Positions 1-4,677 of a DNA stretch of 8,178 bases are shown here, piece by piece; position 1 is the first letter of the stretch, and each line of letters begins with the position of its first letter. Both the position numbers and the translations under genes were made by a program. Under the pieces are notes generated by a model. That model was not told the origin of the DNA and made no database searches. It was given only the letters and a program-made list of their open reading frames with translations. This DNA is from Candidatus Sungbacteria bacterium RIFCSPHIGHO2_02_FULL_52_23 (GTDB lineage: Bacteria; Patescibacteriota; Minisyncoccia; Sungbacterales; HO2-52-23): the NCBI GenBank assembly GCA_001820655.1, contig MHQM01000029.1, positions 1 to 8,178 on the forward strand. The letters run 5' to 3'.

Positions 1-126
1 CCGTGACGGATAAAAAGAAGAGAAATCTTCCAGCAGACGGACGTGAAAAACGTGAAAATAGGTTGTTAAGGGATACGTGTGCGCTTATCCACATGAGCAA
101 CAATAAGGTCAATATTTTTATTTGTG
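1..126. other. Left-edge stretch with no confident gene
   Basis: I see no recognisable gene here. The third plus frame is open from the left edge to a TAG at 153-155, but its translation resembles no family and runs into the RAYT inverted repeat, so it could at most be the tail of a gene cut by that element. There is an exact tandem 9-bp repeat (ACGTGAAAA at 41-49 and 50-58). A 5-bp GAAGA/TCTTC hairpin with a GAAA loop at 17-30, read on the minus strand, is followed by TTTTTAT and could be a weak minus-strand terminator. Confidence 0.3.
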
Positions 127-147
127 GATTTTGGGTCAGCCACCATT
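127..147 (+). repeat. Left inverted repeat of the RAYT element
   Basis: This 21-bp arm pairs with 366-386 with a single mismatch. It ends 17 nt before the transposase ATG. Next to it, ACCAT-TT-ATGGT (142-153) forms a small palindrome followed by GTAG. A GTAG or GGAG tetranucleotide at the hairpin foot is a known RAYT recognition feature in enterobacteria, so its presence here is suggestive only. Confidence 0.7.
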
Positions 148-164
148 TATGGTAGTGTGTCTTC

Positions 165-377
165 ATGCCAAGAACAGAACGAGTTGCGGTCGGCGGGTAT
201 ATCTATCACATTATCAACCGCGCAAATGCTCGCGTCCAAATCTTTGATACCGAAGACGACTACCGGTTATTTGAATCCATCCTTGAAGAGGGAAAGGAGC
301 GCACCGCTATGCGTATGTAAATTTTGATTGGAGCAAACCTAAGATCTGCGGGAAGACAAAAAAAGAATGGTGGCTGA
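165..377 (+). pseudogene. RAYT/Y1-family transposase, internally deleted
   Basis: From ATG 165 the frame gives MPRTERVAVGGYIYHIINRA and continues through a DTEDDYRLFESILEEGKER stretch, the typical N-terminus of REP-associated tyrosine transposases (basic start, GGYxYHxxNR motif, then FE..L...). It stops at TAA 318-320 after 51 codons. In the same frame beyond that stop, codons give IGANLRSAGRQKKNGG and then TGA, which resembles the family's C-terminal LE.TLRPRGRPKK tail. The catalytic HUH motif (usually MPNHWH) and the catalytic tyrosine are absent, so perhaps 400-500 bp have been lost. There is no clear ribosome binding site. A functional 51-residue peptide is possible but unsupported. Confidence 0.75.
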
Positions 378-386
378 CCCCAAATC
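366..386 (-). repeat. Right inverted repeat of the RAYT element
   Basis: This 21-bp arm is complementary to 127-147 with one mismatch. The original transposase stop codon (TGA, 375-377) is embedded in it, so the end of the coding sequence and the element end overlap. That arrangement fits a compact RAYT unit. Confidence 0.7.
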
Positions 387-432
387 TGTGATTGAGAAAC
401 GGAGCGCAGCATGTGGGTAAAAGCCTATGTAA

Positions 433-460
433 AACGCCTCACCTTTCAAGATGAGGCGTT
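433..460 (-). terminator. Probable intrinsic terminator of the AAA+ activator gene
   Basis: A perfect 9-bp inverted repeat (AACGCCTCA / TGAGGCGTT, 10-nt loop) lies 24 nt past the TAA of the minus-strand activator gene. Read on the minus strand, the stem runs into TTTT followed by ACAT. The U-tract is short, so termination may be partial. On the plus strand there is no T-run after it. Confidence 0.55.
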
Positions 461-484
461 GATGTGGTCGGAGACGTATCGGTT

Positions 485-1465
485 TTATCTGCTCGAACGG
501 TTTTTTCTGCGGAGCCTATCCACCAGCGTATTGCGGTGGACCCCGAGAAGTCGGGCCGCAGCGGTCTGATTGTCATCTGATGCGGTGAGCGCCCACTGTA
601 TGATGGCATCTTCCGCACGAGTCTTCATGCGGCGGAGAGGCCCTTTTTCTATAAACAGATGGAGGATATCCGGCGGAACCCTAACATCTGATTCTGAAAG
701 CTCAAAATCATCGGCATGCAATTCCGTCATGCCCGCGCATAAACTTAAGGTGCGCGTCACAATACTCTCTAGCTCCCGGATATTGCCCGGCCAGATGTAG
801 CCGAGCAATTTTTCTCGTGCGTCCTGCGCAATGACCGGCGGCTCGTCAAGATGCAGTTCAGGGCAGAGCTTTCTCATAATGTAGTCAATGAGGGGCAGTA
901 TATCCCTTTGTCGGTCGCGGAGTGGGGGTACCGTCACGTGCAAGATGTGCAGTCGGAAGTACAGATCGTGCCGGAATGTCCTGGTCTGGACACCCTCCAT
1001 GAGATTTATGTTTGTGGCTGCTACGATCCGTGCGTCAACGGGCCGGTCTTCCGTGCCGCCAACTGGGCGAATGACTCGCTCCTGAAGCACGCGCAGTATT
1101 TTCGCTTGGGCCGCAAGAGACAGCTCTCCTATCTCATCAAGGAAGAGCGTGCCGCCGTTTGCGGCTTCCCAGAGACCCATTTTCCCTTCACGAAGAGCAC
1201 CGGTAAAGGCACCACCGACATAGCCGAACAACTCACTTTCTACAAGGGTCTCCGGAATGGCTCCGGCGTTTACGGCAATGAATGGCCCGTTCCTTCTCGA
1301 GCTTAGGGAGTGGAGGAGCCGAGCAAAAAGCTCCTTACCCGTCCCAGTTTCTCCGTAGATGATGACCGGAGCCGCGAGCGGGGCAAACTTTTCAATAGCC
1401 ATGCGCACTTTTTGTACCTGCGAACTTTCTCCGATGATCAGGGGTGCCTCGTGAGGTTCGCTCAT
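485..1465 (-). CDS. Sigma-54-dependent transcriptional activator (PspF-like, AAA+ plus Fis-type HTH)
   Basis: The 326-residue protein is a bacterial enhancer-binding protein without an N-terminal sensory domain. It has Walker A GETGTGKE (38-45), the sigma-54-contacting GAFTGA loop (85-90), Walker B GGTLFLDE (104-111), an arginine-finger region FRHDLYFRL (164-172), sensor II WPGNIREL (225-232) and a C-terminal helix-turn-helix (about 299-320). Family role: ATP hydrolysis remodels the RNA polymerase-sigma-54 closed complex. Length and layout match PspF, about 325 residues. I chose ATG 1465 because GAGGAG sits 6 nt upstream; the upstream in-frame ATG at 1540 would precede the predicted transcription start near 1524. 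No input domain, partner kinase or rpoN is visible, so its signal and targets are unknown. The residues before GAFTGA are YVG rather than the common EKG. Confidence 0.88.
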   Translation of the reverse strand: MSEPHEAPLIIGESSQVQKVRMAIEKFAPLAAPVIIYGETGTGKELFARLLHSLSSRRNGPFIAVNAGAIPETLVESELFGYVGGAFTGALREGKMGLWEAANGGTLFLDEIGELSLAAQAKILRVLQERVIRPVGGTEDRPVDARIVAATNINLMEGVQTRTFRHDLYFRLHILHVTVPPLRDRQRDILPLIDYIMRKLCPELHLDEPPVIAQDAREKLLGYIWPGNIRELESIVTRTLSLCAGMTELHADDFELSESDVRVPPDILHLFIEKGPLRRMKTRAEDAIIQWALTASDDNQTAAARLLGVHRNTLVDRLRRKNRSSR

Positions 1466-1530
1466 TACAAACTCCTCTTCGGATGTTTTAGGAACTATGA
1501 TACACGCCAAAACTACGACATACTCAAGAT

Positions 1531-1559
1531 TTTTTACCACAGATGACCATAGATGTCAA
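1531..1559 (-). promoter_or_regulatory. Sigma-70-type promoter of the AAA+ activator gene
   Basis: On the minus strand a perfect TTGACA (1559-1554) is followed after 17 nt by TAAAAA (1536-1531, 4 of 6 matches). The start would lie near 1524, giving a leader of about 59 nt that ends in GAGGAG ahead of ATG 1465. A competing reading pairs TTGAGT with TATCAT at a 19-nt spacing further downstream. Confidence 0.5.
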
Positions 1560-1571
1560 TGCATCTGTTGT
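1536..1571. promoter_or_regulatory. Candidate operator: inverted repeat over the activator promoter
   Basis: ACCACAGATG (1536-1545) and CATCTGTTGT (1562-1571) are inverted copies matching at 9 of 10 positions, with the inner ACAGATG/CATCTGT perfect. The two half-sites flank the -35 and spacer of the activator promoter with centres about 26 bp apart, a geometry suited to a dimeric regulator. Autoregulation by the adjacent Fis-type HTH protein is inference. Confidence 0.35.
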
Positions 1572-1599
1572 TTCGGCAATCGGATTCCGTCATGAATGT

Positions 1600-1631
1600 G
1601 AAAACACATCCCGAAATGCAGGGGATGTGTT
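1600..1631 (-). terminator. Intrinsic terminator after the small exported-protein operon
   Basis: A perfect 10-bp stem (AACACATCCC at 1603-1612, GGGATGTGTT at 1622-1631, 9-nt loop) begins 11 nt past the TAG of the upstream minus-strand gene. On that strand the stem ends in TTTT and continues CACATT. Position and strand fit the end of the 2543-to-1643 transcription unit. Confidence 0.55.
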
Positions 1632-1642
1632 GGCTGGGGTTG

Positions 1643-2101
1643 CTATTTTGATCGGCGTGCAGCCTTCATGAAGATTTTGATCTTCATTTCGGGCCGAACC
1701 TTGAAGCGCGCCGGATCCCTGACACGCTTTCCGTTGACCACGATCCGTGCCTTGAGGAGTTCCGGTCTCCATTTGCCAAGAAACGTCCCCAATGTGGTGT
1801 CGTTCTCGTCCGACACGTGGACATGGAACTTGCCGCTCGCGGCGTCCTTGTGAGTGTGCAGGGCGTCATAACAGAAACTCTGCTTCCCCTCCAACGTAGT
1901 AACCTCTGTACGTCCCACATTGTCGGGGATACTTATTTTATGCCGTGCCGCATCGTACACCGCAAGATACGCGTGGCCGTGTGTGCCCTCCTGCACTCCT
2001 GTGCAGGGTCCGACGCCACCTCATGTGAAGCCCACGTTCGCAAAAAACAGGATACTGGCAACGGCGGAAAATCCAGAGATTAAAAGGGCTTTGAATCTCA
2101 T
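1643..2101 (-). pseudogene. Small exported protein with an HTH(x)nGxxHV motif, interrupted by in-frame TGA
   Basis: ATG 2101 has a strong AGGAGG site 5 nt upstream and starts a signal peptide, MRFKALLISGFSAVASILFF. The frame meets TGA at codon 27 (2023-2021) and then stays open for 125 codons to TAG. The downstream part includes GTHGHAYLAVYD, ISIPDNVG, ALHTHKDAASGKFHVHV, TLGTFLGKW and VVNGKRV. This resembles an uncharacterised secreted family that I know by its HTHD..GxxHVE and TLGxFFxxWG signatures; no function is established. A GTG at 1996 could restart translation, but it has no ribosome site and would make a protein without an export signal. I therefore call it a recent nonsense mutant, with sequencing error or readthrough as alternatives. 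The start is 61 nt after the 2163-2543 gene, apparently in one operon. Confidence 0.65.
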
Positions 2102-2121
2102 AACTACCTCCTGTGTGAAGA

Positions 2122-2152
2122 GCCACGCCTCGGATCAGATCCTCGGCGTGGC
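2122..2152 (-). promoter_or_regulatory. Intercistronic nested hairpin
   Basis: GCCACGCC (2122-2129) pairs with GGCGTGGC (2145-2152), enclosing a second GGATC/GATCC inverted repeat after a symmetrical 2-nt interior loop. It lies between the TAA at 2163 and the AGGAGG of the next gene. There is no T-run on either strand, so it is more likely an mRNA stability or processing element than a terminator. Confidence 0.5.
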
Positions 2153-2162
2153 ATGATGCGGG

Positions 2163-2543
2163 TTAGGCGACCTTTTTATAGGTCACCTGACGATGTTGGT
2201 GGGCAACACTGTAGTAGCCCCCCATTTCGTTTTCGCAGAGAGCCACTTCGATCACGGCCATTCCGAATGGGGTTGTGACTCGGAGCCAGACGTCCCCATT
2301 TTTATCAACGACCACTTTCCCTACAAGGGAAGTGGTTTCCCCGTCCAAGGACGTGTGGGTCCCAAAAATGTTGCCGCGTGCGTCAACTGCGGTAATGACC
2401 ATGACGCATGGCCGGCACGCATCAATGTTGACCACCCATGTGCCTACCAGATCCTGGTAACTCGTTTGGGCGTTTGCCGTCCCGATGGACAGCGCGACGA
2501 TGGAGAGGGCAATGACACCAACGGCGAGCGCTAACTTTTTCAT
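2163..2543 (-). CDS. Small exported protein of unknown function (beta-rich, GTW motif)
   Basis: The 126-residue product starts with a clear signal peptide (KK, a hydrophobic core at 4-20, GTANA and then cleavage before Gln26), leaving about 101 mature residues. The mature part opens with DLVGTWVV (31-38), which recalls the start of calycin/lipocalin-like barrels, then has alternating strands and glycine turns. Cysteines are at 43, 46 and 103; the C-x2-C pair could form a disulfide or bind metal. I do not recognise a family. The start is supported by AGGTGG ending about 7 nt before the ATG. It is the first gene of a two-gene minus-strand unit, followed by the TGA-interrupted exported-protein gene. 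A function in the envelope or outside the cell is inferred only from the signal peptide. Confidence 0.8.
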   Translation of the reverse strand: MKKLALAVGVIALSIVALSIGTANAQTSYQDLVGTWVVNIDACRPCVMVITAVDARGNIFGTHTSLDGETTSLVGKVVVDKNGDVWLRVTTPFGMAVIEVALCENEMGGYYSVAHQHRQVTYKKVA

Positions 2544-2579
2544 TTTCTTCCACCTTTTCGTGGGTTTAAAGGGCTACGA

Positions 2580-2606
2580 CCCTCCTGTCTCACATGGCAG
2601 GCAGGG
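2580..2606 (-). promoter_or_regulatory. Hairpin in the 5' leader of the 2543 gene
   Basis: CCCTCCTG (2580-2587) pairs with CAGG and AGGG (2598-2606) with one bulged base and a 10-nt loop. It falls between the predicted start near 2614 and the ribosome site. On the minus strand one arm reads CAGGAGGG, an SD-like sequence with no start codon nearby, so it is probably a structural element. Confidence 0.35.
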
Positions 2607-2620
2607 AACTCTATACATCC

Positions 2621-2649
2621 ATATAATATAATAAATGCACATTTGTCAA
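2621..2649 (-). promoter_or_regulatory. Promoter of the 2543-to-1643 operon
   Basis: On the minus strand a perfect TTGACA (2649-2644) is followed at 17 nt by TTATAT (2626-2621) in a very AT-rich stretch; TATTAT at 15 nt is an overlapping option. Initiation near 2614 would give a leader of about 70 nt. Confidence 0.55.
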
Positions 2650-2689
2650 GCTCCTGTAATCTGCGGGCAAATGGTGCAAATTGACACGG

Positions 2690-2698
2690 TGGTACAAT
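2690..2698 (+). promoter_or_regulatory. Extended -10 promoter candidate driving the 2851 gene leader
   Basis: TGGTACAAT fits the extended -10 pattern (TG-N-TAtaAT, 5 of 6 in the hexamer). No good -35 lies 17 nt upstream; the perfect TTGACA at 2681-2686 is only 6 nt away and cannot serve this -10. It might instead pair with the weak TAAAGA at 2703-2708. Initiation near 2705 would fall inside the adjoining palindrome. Confidence 0.4.
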
Positions 2699-2732
2699 AT
2701 TCTAAAGAAATGCCTAGGCATTTCTTTAGAAT
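2699..2732. repeat. Perfect 34-bp palindrome next to a -10 box
   Basis: ATTCTAAAGAAATGCCT (2699-2715) is followed directly by its exact reverse complement (2716-2732), centred on CCTAGG. It abuts the extended -10 at 2693-2698 and lies between two divergent promoters. It could be a dimeric repressor operator or, in RNA, a long hairpin with a CUAG loop. A T6 run starts 6 nt after it (from about 2738), so a weak plus-strand terminator is also possible. Confidence 0.7.
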
Positions 2733-2770
2733 GGTTGCTTTTTTCCTGGGTCACCGTATACTTATCCGGC

Positions 2771-2830
2771 GTGGCAAGCATGCCGCGTAACGTTGCCACT
2801 CCGTGGCGGAGTGGTATTTTATTTTTTTTG
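2771..2830 (+). promoter_or_regulatory. Attenuator: terminator hairpin with competing upstream pairing
   Basis: CCACTCCG (2796-2803) and CGGAGTGG (2807-2814) form a perfect 8-bp stem with a TGG loop followed by TATTTTA and T8 (2822-2829), a strong plus-strand intrinsic terminator. No complete gene precedes it on that strand, and the next gene starts 21 nt later. GTGGCAA (2771-2777) is exactly complementary to TTGCCAC (2793-2799), which shares four bases with the terminator's left arm, so the two pairings exclude each other. This is the layout of a transcription attenuator. I recognise no riboswitch class, T-box or leader peptide, so the signal is unknown. Alternatively, the terminator ends a short RNA that begins near 2705. 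Confidence 0.6.
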
Positions 2831-2850
2831 TTGCGCTCATAGGAGGGATC

Positions 2851-3129
2851 GTGACAAAACGTCAGATTGCGATCGGCGGATTGATGTTCATCACTTCGCT
2901 TGGCACAGGAGCGGTGTATGCCGATACTGTGAACCGGTATCCATCGGTTCAAAGCCAAGAAGCGACGAAGGAGACGGTGCAAGCCGTCGACACGAACAAA
3001 CCGGATTCGCCGAAAGCAAAAGAGGGGAGCACCATCGGCGGTCAGGCAGATGCTAAAGGCCCTGCTTCGGCCGTATCTCCAAAAGAGGCGGTAAGAATTT
3101 GCCCGATCACGGGTAAAATCCTCCGCTAG
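2851..3129 (+). CDS. Small exported, probably disordered protein of unknown function
   Basis: The 92-residue product has a signal peptide (TKRQ, hydrophobic 7-20, then AVYA with cleavage before Asp25). The mature chain is rich in Lys, Ala, Ser, Pro and acidic residues and looks unfolded until a short C-terminal RICPITGKILR with a single Cys84. I do not know the family. GTG 2851 is chosen because AGGAGG ends 4 nt before it; the frame is open further upstream to GTG 2803, but that start lies within the terminator stem and lacks a ribosome site. The gene sits behind the attenuator-like leader and is divergent from the other two small exported-protein genes, suggesting related use. Confidence 0.7.
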   Translation: MTKRQIAIGGLMFITSLGTGAVYADTVNRYPSVQSQEATKETVQAVDTNKPDSPKAKEGSTIGGQADAKGPASAVSPKEAVRICPITGKILR

Positions 3130-3178
3130 TCATGGTGTTCCGGCACACATTCACGCTGTGTGCACACCGCGTAGTACG

Positions 3179-3213
3179 GCGGCCTTGGGGGTAACCCTCA
3201 AGGCCGCTCTTTC
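3179..3213 (+). terminator. Terminator between convergent genes
   Basis: GCGGCCTTG (3179-3187) pairs perfectly with CAAGGCCGC (3199-3207); an inner GGG/CCC extends the stem, with a TAA loop. On the plus strand the stem is followed by TCTTTC, a modest U-tract, 50 nt past the TAG of the 2851 gene. A smaller GCACACA/TGTGTGC hairpin lies just upstream (3143-3163). The minus side has no T-run. Confidence 0.6.
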
Positions 3214-3224
3214 ATACCCCTAAA

Positions 3225-3245
3225 TGTATAGTTACTGACTATACA
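3225..3245 (-). terminator. Hairpin over the amidase stop codon
   Basis: TGTATAGT (3225-3232) and ACTATACA (3238-3245) are a perfect 8-bp inverted repeat with a 5-nt loop that contains part of the amidase TAA. On the minus strand only TTTA follows, so this is at best a weak terminator. It may instead protect the 3' end. Confidence 0.3.
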
Positions 3246-4674
3246 GTTCATTGAGGATTTTGCGGGTGCGGGGGCCTGCGATGCCTTGGGGCGGGATCGG
3301 TGCGATCCCGTGCCGCTCCTGGAATATTTTGAGCGCATCGCGGGTGGCGTCGGAAAAATCTCCCGTGATGCGGTCGTCGTACACGTTTTCAAGAAAGAGA
3401 GCATTTTGCAGGGCGGCAACGTCTTTGCTGTTTTTAATGCCGTACGCAAGATCAATCCTCCATGTATATGTGAAATCTTCCGCCGACTCCGGCATGCGAT
3501 AATCATAAATCTCATTGAGTGTGGCAAGTGTCATGCGTCCTACTGTGCCGGTTTGGGGCAGGAGATACTTTTTTTGAAATGCTTTGACTGCGGTTTTGGT
3601 GCACGGTCCGAAGTTGCCCGTGAGCAGGCAATCATGTGGATTAAATCCTGCGGCAGGGTACAGATTCTCATGGGAGAGTGCTATCTGGAGCGCCAAAACT
3701 TCCGCATTTTCCTTTGCGCCAAATGCGGGCACCGTATCCCAGCGGCGCGGCAAAAAAGACGAGCGTGCAAGAAATAAGTCGGCATTCGGATCAAAATAAA
3801 GCTTGATGCCGCGGTATGTCTGATAGGCGAGCTCTTTGAGGAGCGGCTGTCGGATCCGGGCATTGGCGGTGAAGGGGGATTCGGAGAGGTACCCGTACTC
3901 TACGAGGAGAGATGGGGTGCCGAGAGACGCGTATGGACCGACCGCGATGAGCTCCTGATCTTCAATGATGCCGTCTTTTTCAACGGGGTTGGTGCTTGGG
4001 TGGGTGGAGCGCGTAAGCTCCGTAAATACGGATTGCGCGATCGCGCGGCTGGTATCATAGTTCGGAAACTGTCGCTCCGGTATATAGAGGCTTACGCCCG
4101 AATATATGCTTTTCTGATTCCATGGGCGTCCGGGATAGTCGTTGAAATGGATATGGATCGCAAGATCAATATCGTGATCTATGATCCATTTGTTGATGCC
4201 GTAGAGCTTGAGCGCGTCTTCTTCCGGAGCATAGCTGTGGTCAACAATGACTTTTTGGGTAAATGCTCCCTGGTCTATGCGGTCTTGGAGGGCATCTCGC
4301 GCGCCATTGCGAAACGTGGCGATTTCGTCGCCTTTGTTTTCAAAATAATGCCTGAATTCCGGGAGATATCCGGCATCATCGCGCGTGATGGATGTCTTAA
4401 AATGAGGATCGCTTTTAAAAAACTCCGCCAGGCGCTTTGCAAGCTGGAGATTGAAATCCGCTTCTTTAAATCCCGCAAACCGCGCGCCTCCCATGGTCTC
4501 GTCATCATGTCCGGGAACAATGAGGATCTGGAGCGTCCGATCCGCATACTTTTTTTGCAGATCAGCCGGGGAAACGGCATACGCGATGTCCGCCGAAGCG
4601 GACATCGCGTATGCAAAGATGGAAGAGATACAGAGAAAGCGGAAGAATGCCGATATGCCTCCGGATGTTTTCAT
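3232..4674 (-). CDS. N-acetylmuramoyl-L-alanine amidase (Amidase_3) with two peptidoglycan-binding repeats
   Basis: The 480-residue enzyme is exported (signal peptide 1 to about 33, with AYA, ASA and AYA candidate cleavage sites). Residues 48-295 form an Amidase_3 zinc hydrolase that cuts the bond between MurNAc and L-Ala of the stem peptide. Visible residues are His56 in IVPGHDDE, Glu71 in FKEADFN, His176 in IHFND and catalytic Glu259 in LLVEYGYLSE. Two PG_binding_1-like repeats follow (about 322-390 and 415-478), each with the LQ.AL...Y .TG.F...T..A.K.FQ pattern. The amidase domain has an insertion between Glu71 and His176 compared with short LytC domains. ATG 4674 lies 3 nt after the DoxX stop, so the two genes are probably coupled. 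Likely role: wall remodelling at division or attack on neighbouring cells; the context does not decide. Confidence 0.9.
   Translation of the reverse strand: MKTSGGISAFFRFLCISSIFAYAMSASADIAYAVSPADLQKKYADRTLQILIVPGHDDETMGGARFAGFKEADFNLQLAKRLAEFFKSDPHFKTSITRDDAGYLPEFRHYFENKGDEIATFRNGARDALQDRIDQGAFTQKVIVDHSYAPEEDALKLYGINKWIIDHDIDLAIHIHFNDYPGRPWNQKSIYSGVSLYIPERQFPNYDTSRAIAQSVFTELTRSTHPSTNPVEKDGIIEDQELIAVGPYASLGTPSLLVEYGYLSESPFTANARIRQPLLKELAYQTYRGIKLYFDPNADLFLARSSFLPRRWDTVPAFGAKENAEVLALQIALSHENLYPAAGFNPHDCLLTGNFGPCTKTAVKAFQKKYLLPQTGTVGRMTLATLNEIYDYRMPESAEDFTYTWRIDLAYGIKNSKDVAALQNALFLENVYDDRITGDFSDATRDALKIFQERHGIAPIPPQGIAGPRTRKILNELYSQ
4577..4614 (-). repeat. 17-bp perfect hairpin with UUCG tetraloop inside the amidase signal peptide
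   Basis: GCATACGCGATGTCCGC (4577-4593) and its exact reverse complement (4598-4614) are separated by CGAA. In the minus-strand mRNA this is a GC-rich 17-bp stem closed by C(UUCG)G, an exceptionally stable tetraloop. It covers codons 21-33, encoding AYAMSASADIAYA, so the protein itself shows a mirrored AYA...AYA pattern at the signal peptidase site. The stem starts 60 nt after the start codon. Confidence 0.9.
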
Positions 4675-4677
4675 GCT

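Larger units (their letters stand above)
127..386 (+). mobile_element. Non-autonomous RAYT (REP-associated tyrosine transposase) element remnant
   Basis: A 260-bp unit is bounded by 21-bp inverted repeats that differ at one position (127-147 and 366-386, core GGTCAGCCACCATT). Between them lie the first 50 or so codons and the last 16 or so codons of a Y1/RAYT transposase, with the catalytic middle missing. Known family: RAYTs are single-copy Y1 transposases flanked by REP-type palindromes and can mobilise them in trans. Inference: this is a deletion derivative that may once have been mobilised by a full-length relative. It cannot transpose by itself because the HUH and catalytic tyrosine regions are gone. 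Confidence 0.75.

Noticed and set aside
851..1306. A 151-codon plus-strand open frame
   Set aside because: It is the antisense shadow of the AAA+ domain of the sigma-54 activator and resembles nothing.
1994..1996. GTG 1996 as the true start of a 117-residue protein
   Set aside because: No ribosome site fits it, the product would lack an export signal although its relatives look secreted, and a strong AGGAGG plus signal peptide lies in frame just upstream.
2021..2023. TGA read as glycine or tryptophan (recoded genetic code)
   Set aside because: TGA ends the receiver gene 24 nt before a strong terminator, ends the cupredoxin gene, and ends the RAYT coding sequence. The long genes (amidase, activator, visible dnaG) contain no in-frame TGA.
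2681..2698. TTGACA followed by TACAAT as one promoter
   Set aside because: The spacing is 6 nt, far from 16-18. I treat TACAAT as an extended -10 and the TTGACA as unpaired or matched with a weak downstream hexamer.
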